Shown here in pieces: positions 22,201-34,500 of a stretch of DNA of 46,229 bases. The number at the start of each line of letters is the position of its first letter. The first letter of the stretch is position 1. The notes beneath the pieces were generated by a model. The model searched no databases. It was not told the DNA's origin and worked only from the letters and a program-made list of their open reading frames with translations. A program made the translations under genes and the position numbers. Source of the DNA: Mnemiopsis leidyi (lineage: Eukaryota > Ctenophora > Tentaculata > Lobata > Bolinopsidae). The DNA lies in contig JH153777.1 in assembly GCA_000226015.1 (NCBI GenBank), positions 195,675-241,903 on the forward strand. Direction: 5' to 3'.

Positions 22201-22357
22201 TCCTCAGTATTTTGATCCAAACTTTCTTCTGTCTCCCGACTTTCTGCTCAAGTTCATTGCACTCACTTCCGCCAGTTGCTTGCCGCTCTTCATTATGAAG
22301 TACTTGCGAACAAAATTTGCTCCCCCAATTTATGCGAAACTGCAGCAGTCCGAATAG
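19247..22357 (+). CDS. P4-type ATPase of the ATP9/NEO1 class, intronless
   Basis: 1036 residues in a single uninterrupted exon. ATP9/NEO1 proteins are P4-ATPases of Golgi and endosomal membranes linked to phospholipid asymmetry and vesicle traffic; they act without a CDC50 partner. Core motifs are all present: actuator DGETDWKLR from residue 180, phosphorylation loop [14 protein letters not shown] with Asp377, nucleotide-domain [11 protein letters not shown] and MKGAD, [10 protein letters not shown] from 662 and [18 protein letters not shown] around 771-776. ATP9-specific stretches include [20 protein letters not shown] and [17 protein letters not shown]. M1-M2, M3-M4 and six C-terminal membrane spans are visible. 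The M4 motif reads PINLRVNLD at 330, with Asn where PISL is usual. The length matches the family (about 1,050). Every neighbouring conserved gene in the window is split by introns, so a 3.1-kb intronless copy suggests a retrogene that has stayed intact. A paralogue with introns may exist elsewhere, which is why I withhold a definite symbol. Confidence 0.93.
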   Translation: [1036 protein letters not shown]

Positions 22358-23134
22358 ACTTAACTGTCAATATTGGTCGAACTTAAATTCTTGGCAGAAA
22401 TGAAATGAAATGTTGTTATGTTGGTATTGAGTTTATGACTTCATTTAGTAGGTATATAGTTGGCTGTTGGATGTATTGTTTAAATGTTTTAGTTTCAGCG
22501 TTGGCTTATTGTTGTTACTGACATAAGTATGAAATAATGCTTGTTACCCACTACAATCGAGATAATTCTACATAAAAATACGCGTTTCATTTTCTTATCT
22601 TACAATGAAAGCATATGGTAAACTTCTACAATGAAATTCAGGTGTTACGAAACTGCGTGTTGGGCGAGCTGGACCGACAATCACTTCATTCCCCGCCATG
22701 CATTGCACCAAACGTTTTTATCTCGTATTTTAAAAATCTCGTTATCAGGTTATGGCAATTATTTGAGGATTTCACATTACAAAAAAACTGTATGCGGCAA
22801 CGTCAAAACCGACATCAAAATGAATTGCAGACAGTCCAGTTTTTCTGGAAACGTAGAAATCTGAACATTCATGTGTTTCATGATTTAAATTCAACATAAC
22901 ATGTTATCATGTCATCAAAAATTCTCATGGCTCTAAACGCCTTAAACAGACTTTACCGCTTTTAATCAAGTTATCGATTTTGGTGAAAAAAGTGAAAGTT
23001 AAAGTTACTGAGCAATAAGATTAGCAACTCTTTTTAAAAATGAACTAAAAAACTAATGCTAGTTGAAAATAAGAGTAGCTAAGTCTAAAAACCCACTGTG
23101 ACGTATCAAACAGACCATGTTCCTTACTCCCCAG
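22358..23134 (+). other. ATP9 3' flank and TMEM126 upstream region
   Basis: No confident exon. A 13-nt ATG-containing segment at 22605-22617 (ATGAAAGCATATG followed by GTAAAC) would join in phase to the TMEM126 exon at 23135, but such a short first exon is weakly supported. The longer open frames at 22615-22899 do not resemble known proteins. Confidence 0.4.
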
Positions 23135-23568
23135 GTTCCCTTAGTTACACAGCGGGGATATTCTACGTCTACAAACAGAAGATGGAGGGACTAACGATAA
23201 CCCGAAAATTACCGGGCCGCTTAGCCGGCACACTAGTCGGTCTCACCGTCACCGGAGTAGGCATGGGATCTGCTTATCTGTTCAACAAACTAGTGGTAAA
23301 ACCGCTGGAGAGTAAGGAGTTAGCCTGCCCAAGCTGCTCCTTGACTCGCGGTGCCGGGGTCAGTACTGGCTTTACCGGGGCTGGAATGTTGGGGGTTACT
23401 TCCATATACGCTTATCATTTTCACCCCCAGATGGGACCGATAAGTTTGTCCCTTCACTCGTTTAGATTTTTAAGTAAGAGCGTTTACGGTTGCCTTTTTT
23501 TACTGATGGGTGGATTAACCGGTCTTGCTATGGCGAGGCAACTAAATATTAAGCATGGATTGCAGTGA
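23135..23568 (+). CDS. TMEM126-like mitochondrial inner-membrane protein, terminal exon
   Basis: The exon starts at the acceptor TTACTCCCCAG and runs to TGA, encoding about 144 residues. TMEM126A/B proteins are mitochondrial inner-membrane factors; TMEM126B is part of the complex I assembly (MCIA) complex. Points of resemblance are the GSLSYTAG start of the first membrane region, a second hydrophobic stretch (LVGLTVTGVGMGSAYLF), the CPSCSLTRG motif that aligns with the family's C..C.ITRSG segment, and two further hydrophobic segments. The family is about 195 to 230 residues, so a short N-terminal part is probably encoded upstream; a candidate first exon at 22605-22617 is in phase but unproven. 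The open frame upstream of 23135 has no ATG. Whether it is the A or B type cannot be decided. Confidence 0.65.
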
Positions 23569-23659
23569 ATTTTTATAAAACATTTTTTACGTGTGAGCAA
23601 AGTAATTTATTAATAATTTAGAGATTGAATTTGTTTTGTTGTTAAGTTAAACCTACATT

Positions 23660-23923
23660 TTATACAAGTTTGTAATTTATGATATTCAGTGGTCGTGGCC
23701 CTGTGCCATGATACAGCTTTAAGGAGTGAGCCAAAAAGACTTCCGATTTAGTTTCGGTGAAGAATTTGAGGATTTTGTCTTTATTGACGATAACGTACTC
23801 GTACGTATGTTTTGGTACGTTTTGGTACTCAATCTGACTGAAAGTAATTTTTGGCACACTCTGTGTTATAAATAAAAATACAGGACGGGTTCCTAATCGA
23901 AGAGCATTGTGTCTAAATAACAT
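23660..23923 (-). CDS. Hypothetical small protein, 87 residues, possibly mitochondrial
   Basis: The ATG at 23923 opens an uninterrupted 87-codon frame convergent with the TMEM126-like gene, with 91 bp between the two stop codons. The first 25 residues (MLFRHNALRLGTRPVFLFIT and beyond) have five basic and no acidic residues, as in a mitochondrial presequence. The segment EYQNVPKHTYEYVIVNKDKI weakly recalls the Y-x-N-x3-H-x-Y-x2-Y pattern of the complex I subunit NDUFV3, but that is far from proof. It could also be a chance ORF in 3' UTR. Confidence 0.3.
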   Translation of the reverse strand: MLFRHNALRLGTRPVFLFITQSVPKITFSQIEYQNVPKHTYEYVIVNKDKILKFFTETKSEVFLAHSLKLYHGTGPRPLNIINYKLV

Positions 23924-24045
23924 GTTCAACCGCTCAGTTCTGCGAACAACAACAACACAGGCTGTGATCTAGCTAACACTAGATATGACTAACTTGTTCA
24001 TCTTGCTATCAAAATAAACTAAGTATCTACATGTACTTAGCTTAG

Positions 24046-24105
24046 TGTAACTGTTAGCTTAGTGTAACTGTTAGCTTAGTGTAACTGTTAGCTTAGTGTA
24101 ACTGT
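24046..24105 (+). repeat. 17-bp tandem repeat
   Basis: Almost four copies of AGCTTAGTGTAACTGTT lie between the TMEM126-like gene and the TLCD5-like gene, about 220 bp upstream of the TLCD5-like start codon. Confidence 0.9.
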
Positions 24106-24325
24106 AACTACCACCTTTCTTATCTACATGATCTTGCTTTTTTAATGTGTAGGATTTAGGTTTATGTTTTGTTCGCAGCAGCTCGTGGTATAAACCCTCA
24201 TGGTCCTTACCCCATTTTTAGCACTGGCGATGTTATGGCAAAAATGGAACATTAAATGAGAAACTTGTTCTAGAACTCATGACAACCGTGTCTATATTAC
24301 TGGCAACCTGACAAAGTAGAAGATC

Positions 24326-27741
<3,416 letters not shown>

Positions 27742-27961
27742 AGAAAAGCAAGCTGATGTTTTGTATTTGAATGTGCTTAAGTGCTTTGACGGTTTTTATG
27801 TCACGGAAGGTTTAATTATGCGATGTCAACGGTGGCGCAAAAAGATTCAACTTACTTTAAAAAGTTTAGTGTAGCAACAAGCCTTCCATTTTATCTAATC
27901 AATACATATCAAGCACACTCTTGTGCAGTTTATACTTTATTAATTAATGTTTTATTGTTGA

Positions 27962-27967
27962 AATAAA
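27962..27967 (+). terminator. Polyadenylation signal AATAAA, TLCD5-like gene
   Basis: Canonical AATAAA 221 bp after the stop codon, followed within 40 bp by T-rich sequence. It is the best candidate for the 3' end of the TLCD5-like transcript; another AATAAA lies about 75 bp further on. Confidence 0.55.
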
Positions 27968-28635
27968 TTTTATTAGCGATTTGCTTAACTGTGTGATCGA
28001 AAGATGTTTTTTTCATATAGATATGTAATCAAAGTAATAAATCAACATGATTTTATAAATTTCATATCAAGAGAGCCATTATTTATTTCACTGTACATAT
28101 AACATACATGATAAAGTCAATTCAATCAAGGTCATATTAGAAATATAACTTTCTTGTGATACTGGAAGTACCCAAAAACTGAATATCCTGACCAAAATTT
28201 ACGTTTTGGAAAAAAGCCTCTTCAGGTGTTCAGTATAGTATCAACTTTTTCGCTACAGTGAACCGAATACTTTTGAACTAAATCTTAATTCAGAATGAAG
28301 CAAAATTTCGTTATGTTATATCGTTATCTTCATCCAAAAGCAATCTTTCATGAAAATTCTTTCCGTAAATAAAATTTTGAACTGATTTACGACTCCTGGC
28401 TGCATTCCTGGCTGATTTTGGTATAAACTAATGCACTGCACCTCACCGATTTTAGGGGTTTGATTTTAAAATGTTTAAAGTTTGCCATTTATTTAGGGAT
28501 CTTTGAATAAGTTGTTGAGTTAATTTGTATTATTTGTTGGTATTGAGATAATTTAGGTAACCATGATTATCCACTATCCAGGTTGGTTCATTTTATGTAA
28601 AGTGAATTTAGTCAAACACCTCCAACCGCCAAAGA
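27968..28635. other. No gene recognised
   Basis: AT-rich intergenic sequence, with only short chance ORFs and no repeat that I can place. Confidence 0.5.
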
Positions 28636-28965
28636 ATGGCTTATGAATTACCTAAGAACCCTTAAGAACCGTTCAAGAACGAGCAAAGAGCCGGCTAGAA
28701 ACCGTAGAAGGACTGTTCAGAACCGGTTAAGAAGTGCTTAAAGACCGCTTAAGAACCGCATGTAAGTTGAACGTGCAGTCATGATTTAAGCCCTCATCCT
28801 AACAGAATATATTTCGACTTTCCTATTGTTCTATAAACGGTTCTTAAGATATAATCAATTGACATCTCAATTAATTCGACTTACTTATTGTCTTTGCGGT
28901 TCTAAGCAGCTCCTAAGCGGTTATTTGGCAGTGGGAGGTGTTTGATCCATAAGCCTATGAAAAGT
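28636..28965. repeat. Second copy of the CTTAAGAACCG foldback-like repeat
   Basis: Words AAGAACCCTTAAGAACCG, AAGAGCCGGCTAGAAACCG and GACCGCTTAAGAACCGC at the left are followed by inverse words CGGTTCTTAAGAT and GCGGTTCTAAGCAGCTCCTA at the right, ending GGGAGGTGTTTGATCC. It resembles 6755-7010 in order and content. Confidence 0.55.
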
Positions 28966-29399
28966 TTGATTAATGTGTAATTGTTTTATGTTAAATTTGA
29001 CGATTTCATCAAGCAATGATCAAGTTGTATTGTGTGTAAGTATTTTTTATCAAAATATTTTTAAATTTCACAGAACAGCAATAAATGAATGAAATAAAGA
29101 TTCAGAAAACTTTGTTCCAATCTGTAAAATTTGACAGGCACCCAAAATGTACAGCAGCTGCTGTTGGGCCCATATGAAATATAAAAAAGTATGTGAGCTC
29201 ACGTGATATTAAGAAACAATCCAATGTTCACTGGCATACTGTCTCTGGGCATACTGCTGGTAGTCCATATGTTCTTGATGGTGCAAACATGTACAGGTCC
29301 CGAAATCTGTTATTGTTCAACTCATTAACACAATGAGTTGTGGAGAAAGAGTATTACACTTGGTTCAATGTTGTGCAGTAAGGAAGACATCACTCGGCG

Positions 29400-29970
29400 G
29401 ATTAGTCTAGGTTATGCTGCTTTCTGCATTCAACAAGTATAACAAAGCCTGGAGCAACAAGATACCTTTGGACAAGCGACTTTTGCTGTTTGAAGCTCTA
29501 GTGGTTTCAGTTATGATGTATAACTCAAGCTGCTGGGCTGCACCTAAGTCGGTATTAGAAACACTTGATATTGTCCATAGACGTCATCTTAGAAATATTT
29601 TGAATTATAGATACCCTAATAAAATCTCCAATGTTAAATTGTATGTAATGTTGATTGTTGAACCATTATCAGCCAGAGTGGACAGAAATAGATGGAGAAT
29701 GTTAGGACATGTTTTGCGTGGACCAAGTGATGGCCCAGCATAAAACTCCCTTGTTTTTTCAGTTAATACCTTGCAGTACCCAGGGCAAGTGGAGAGACCG
29801 CAAACCAACCTATTTTCGTTGATCATGTGTGACCTTAAAGACCGTAAAATTTTCGTAAATATTTGTAGTAATCTTACATATTTAAGGAATCTTGCCTCCA
29901 ATAAAGTTTTATGGAGGAGACTACAATTTAATAAAGATTTACTTAATGACCGTGAGAAAGATTAGGCAAC
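29400..29970 (+). mobile_element. 5'-truncated non-LTR retrotransposon remnant (reverse-transcriptase C-terminal part)
   Basis: The frame from 29414 encodes the region after the catalytic fingers and palm of LINE reverse transcriptases: LLFEALVVSVMMYNSSCWA, then LDIVHRRHLRNILNYRYPNK and RVDRNRWRMLGHVLR. After a frame change near 29745-29770 it continues as RPQTNLFSLIMCDL to a stop at about 29965. All upstream domains are missing, so the copy is 5'-truncated and decayed. The left boundary is approximate. Confidence 0.75.
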
Positions 29971-30229
29971 AGCGTTGTTAATTTTTTAGCTATCTGATGT
30001 TTAGACTTTTAGTATATACATATATCAAAACGTAATAACTATTGTACTCAGAAGTGCAACAACAACTATCAAAATGCCTAAAACATAAAAAGATCAAATC
30101 ATTGATTATGATCTAAGAGTTACACCTTCCCGGGTCCCAGAGTTCTAAATAGCTATCCCATAAATAGAGTTTCATAACTAATTCTCCGAAAAAATATAGC
30201 TTTTCAACATCATGTGAAGACAATTTAAT

Positions 30230-31300
30230 TTTTTGTCTGTGGGCACCCACTTTGCCTTCCTGAATAAACAAGAAGGCTACGTCCACCTTGTGGCTAACGT
30301 TTCAAGGGGTTCCTTTGGATTGCAGGAGTGTACCGAAAGCCCAGCTGGCTGGGGGTTTGCTATGCTGGTACTTCCAAAGGACATAACAAAATGTTAAGGC
30401 CCGGTGGATCAAGGATGTCCCAAAGGACATCTGTCATTGTGATCCATCATTGGAGGACTCCCAGAACCCGTTAGGAGTCAAGCGTCGAAACGCCCTTCCG
30501 GAATGGTGAGGTGGTTTTTGCCAGGGACTACCACCGCTTTTTGTTAACGGTCCTGCTAGGTGACCCTCGTGGCTGAATAGTGCATATTGTTCTAAGGGGA
30601 CCGAGTGTTGGATGCCTCGGTCTGGGACGTGGTTTTAACTGTTAGTGTTAAGTTGGTTGTGTGTGGTGTGGAGATGTTGTTGTCAAGTGATTGTTTGTGC
30701 CCGCTAGGTCCTGCTAGTAATGGAGGCTGAATAGGTCATTTAACAGTGTAATATTGTTACTCCCTAGTTTGGCGTGATGCGCTAGTGCGCCTGCTCGAGT
30801 GGATGTGAAAATTGGCATTCTTTATGCTAGTTTCAGTTGGTGTTTGCTGTGCTGTTTACCAGTAGACATTTTTGGCGTTTTCCATGTTTGTATGTGGTAT
30901 GTGGCATTAAAGGCACATTTCTGACTTAGCTTTAGCTTTTACCAGCCCCCTTGGCTGGTTTTGTTTGATTCTCCACTGACCGTGGCCGTGGCAGAGGTTT
31001 ATAATTCATACACTCACAGATGACCGGCTAGAACACGACTAGTGGTGGGGGGTTATGATTCATACACTCATAATATGAGCCGCTAGAAGACGACTAGCAG
31101 CGGTTAAAGGTGGTGGGGTGAGTGGGTGCGTATGAATTGTGAGTGACCAAAATTGATGTGTCATCTGTTTGTTACCCAGGGTAATGTCAGGCCCCGGTGT
31201 CTGCAGGTTGGACCTCGAGCAAGTTAAATGAGGGGATCTGATGGGGTGACCCTCAAAGTTGACTGACAAAAAGTTGACTGGGGACTCTCCAAAGTTTCAT
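30230..31300. repeat. Unclassified repeat, possibly an untranslated region of a LINE
   Basis: The segment is richer in G and C than its flanks and has no coding frame. It contains a tandem pair of about 55 bp (ATTCATACACTCA, then CGGCTAGAA or CCGCTAGAA, then ACGACTAG) at about 31000 and 31055, followed by an inverted CGTATGAATTGTGAG near 31130. The sequence looks like mobile-element non-coding DNA, but no family can be named. It lies just upstream of the first Ig gene. Confidence 0.4.
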
Positions 31301-31599
31301 ACTACTGACAGTTATAGGAAGGGTGTTAAAAAATTTCGGTCCAATAACACTAAAGGCCTTCAACTTGCAGCTGATGATGTATAAAGAACAATTAGCTTCA
31401 GAGTATGTTCATGGCGATAGTGTTATTATGTCCAACCAGTAAAGAAGGTTGGGATCTTCGCCCTTGAAAAGTTGCCAAGAATATACCTAAATTAGACAAA
31501 AAACAAACGTTATACTGAAATTGGAACATATTTTCACACTATCTATATTTAAGAAGAATTATTTGTGTGCATTAACTCTAACTTAACCCAAAGTTTAGC

Positions 31600-34500
31600 A
31601 TGCTGTACAAAAACATAAACGTTGTGGTATTGCTCCTCTCAGTTTGCTATCTGCCCACCTACTGTTTTGACTACATGCCCCATACTGCTATCGATAATGT
31701 CCCTGCAGTTCTTGGACAGCCTCTCCAAATCAGGTACAACTTGTTTCGGTAAAATTGTTGTTTTAATACTTTCAACACTACTATTATACAAATAATTTGA
31801 GGTATGACAAGTGCTGATGACAAGTCGAACAAGACGAACCCCAGACAAGCTGGAAGGAAGAAAGTCATCAAGAGCCCAGTCAAGACCTCCTCGACTCAAA
31901 ACGAAGGTGAAGTCGATAACAATTACTGTCCTTGTAAAGAGTACATGGATGAGGAACTCTCTGTGGGGTGTGAGAACTGTGGGGAGTACTGGCATCTTTG
32001 TTGTGTTGGTCTCAAAGGCTTAACTATGGAAATGGTGGGATTGTTAGAGAACTGGCAGTGTCATGACTGTTATGTTTGTCCCTACTCTTACAAGAAAGTT
32101 GCACCCTTAACTAGTGACAGTGGAACCATTCGAGTCATGGTGAGAGATGAGCCCCATGCCATCCAACCAGTGATTAAAGTCACTGTGGAGAATGTGGTTA
32201 GGAATCTGCTGACCAAATCTGCTTGTTCGAAGGATGACCTGAAGGAAGTAGTCAAGAGCTATGCAGATGTGATCAAGGAATGCCAAAAAGAAATTGTTAA
32301 GGAAGCTGCTATGACGCAGTCGTCAAAAACAGTGGTTGAAAATGTTGTCAGAAAATTGGATGTTGACAAAGTTGAGCGAGAAAAGAGAAGAACTAATGTT
32401 GTTGTTCTCAGAGCCCAAGAAAGACTCTATCACTGACCAAAAGAAATTAGAGGACATGGAATTTTGTAGGAATGTCCTGAAAATACCATCTAAGGATTTG
32501 GATACATGTTGGAGGGCTGGAAAGATTGATGATACCAAACCTGATTATAGCAGACCTCTCATCATCAAGCTGAAAATGAGGGTTTGGTGCAAGAGTGGAC
32601 AAAGGATGGAAAAGGGTATAGGACTGATAGTGGCCACTGGATAAACAAAGACCTTTGTGCTGCAGATCGAAAATCAAGTTTTCTAGCAAGAGAAGAGAGA
32701 AGGAAAAGGATGGAGAAGAAGAATTAAGATATTCTAATATCTTTTATACAAATGCTGGTGGATTGTTTAATAAACTAGATGAGCTTAAACACTGTTTGTC
32801 GATTTATGATAATATCCAAATTGTATGTATAACAAGGTACATTTGAACAGAGATGTCTTAGATGCTGAGTTAAATGTTGATGGCTATAGGCTTTTCAGAA
32901 AGGACAGAAACTTTGACATACATGCTGAAGAGTCAAACATGATGGAGGATGGAATTAGTGGTGGCGGGGGTTCTGTTATATATGTTAAGGATACACTTCA
33001 TGTGAAGTTGGTCCAATCATTTTATGATTCACTCGCAATTGAAATTGATAGTAGTGTTGGTAAGTTTTGTATAGCATGTGTATAATGTATATAGATCTCT
33101 AAATTTAAATAGTTCATTAAATAGTGTATTGCTCTCATGTTTAAGAGATGTTTGTAATGTATCTAATTCTTATGATACTGTTTTAATAGGTGATTTTAAC
33201 TTGCCAGATATTTCTTGGGAAACTGGTAGTTTGAAAAACTGAAATATTGCTTCTAATAATAAATCTTTTTTACAACAGTTAGAATTTATAGACACTTTTA
33301 ATCAGCTTGGTTTGAATTGGGGGCTTATCAATGAAATAACAAGGCATAGGGTGGTGCAAGGGGTTCTCCAGGAGAGCCTTCTTGATCAGGTTTTATACAC
33401 AAATGATGCATTGGTATCTAGTGTAAAAGTACTTTCCAACCTTGGAAAGAGTGACCACGTGTCATTGAAAATTGAACTTGGTATTACTTTGACAAAGCCT
33501 TCAAATCAAAATGGGGCAGTTGTTTTAAAGCCATGTTGGTCCAAAGTTTTGCCAAATGATATTTTAAGTTGCAGTTTGAAAAATGTTGACTGACCCTATT
33601 CAATCGATTATATTAGTTCTGGAATGATGTGGAATGAGCTCCAGGGGAAGTTTGATGAGTTTTCTAGTGTCTCCAATGTCCCGGTTCGACTCGAGAAACA
33701 AACCACTGAACTTACCCTGGTCTAATTCAAAATTAAAGCGGATGAGGAGAAACAAAGATGCTGCTTGGAAAAGCTTTGTTGAATGTCCTAGTTAAGAAAG
33801 CTATCGTTTTGCTTTTGTAAAGGATAAAATGTATGCAGATAAGGAGTCCAGATTAAAGTCTAACTATGAGAAGAAACTTACAAATAACCTTAAGACTAAT
33901 TGTAAAGGTTTTTATAGTTATTTGCGTAACAAAAGGCAGTTGAAAACTGGGGTCCTTGAAACACTTGAGAATCGTGACGGTTCGAGGACTAGTTCTCCAG
34001 CTGAGAGTGCTGAAGCACTTGCGGAAGCTTTCAGCTCAGTCTTCGTTAGTGAGCCAGAAAACTTGCCAAGGGTTGAGAAACCTGTAGTTGAATCTGAGGC
34101 AGATGTTTTAGGTGACATAGAAATAACATTTGATAAAGTGAAACATGAACTGGAGAAGTTAAATTGCTTTAAAAGCTATGGACCTTATGGAATCCATCCT
34201 AAACTTTTGAAATCTTTAGCTGGTGATTCTTCATTTGTTAATGCAGTTGTTTAGTTATTTAGGATGCTTACTGACAGTGGCAAACTGCCTCTTATTTGGA
34301 AATCTGCAAATCTTTCGGCCCTTTTTAAAAGTGGTTCCAAAACAGATCCTTTGAATTATAGACCTGTATCTTTAACATGCATTTTATGCAAAGTTTATGA
34401 GAAAGTTTTAAGAGATGAAATTTTAGCTTTTGTTGAATATAAAATTAGTCCTCATCAGCATGGGTTTGTTAAATGCAAATCTTGTCTGAGTAATTTATTA

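Noticed and set aside
22615..22899. 94-codon and 77-codon overlapping ORFs downstream of ATP9
   Set aside because: No recognisable motif, mutually overlapping frames and no consistent splice link to TMEM126; probably chance.
33829..34254. Independent host gene in intron 1 of Ig gene A
   Set aside because: The frame lies between endonuclease and reverse-transcriptase blocks of the CR1-like element and is part of it.
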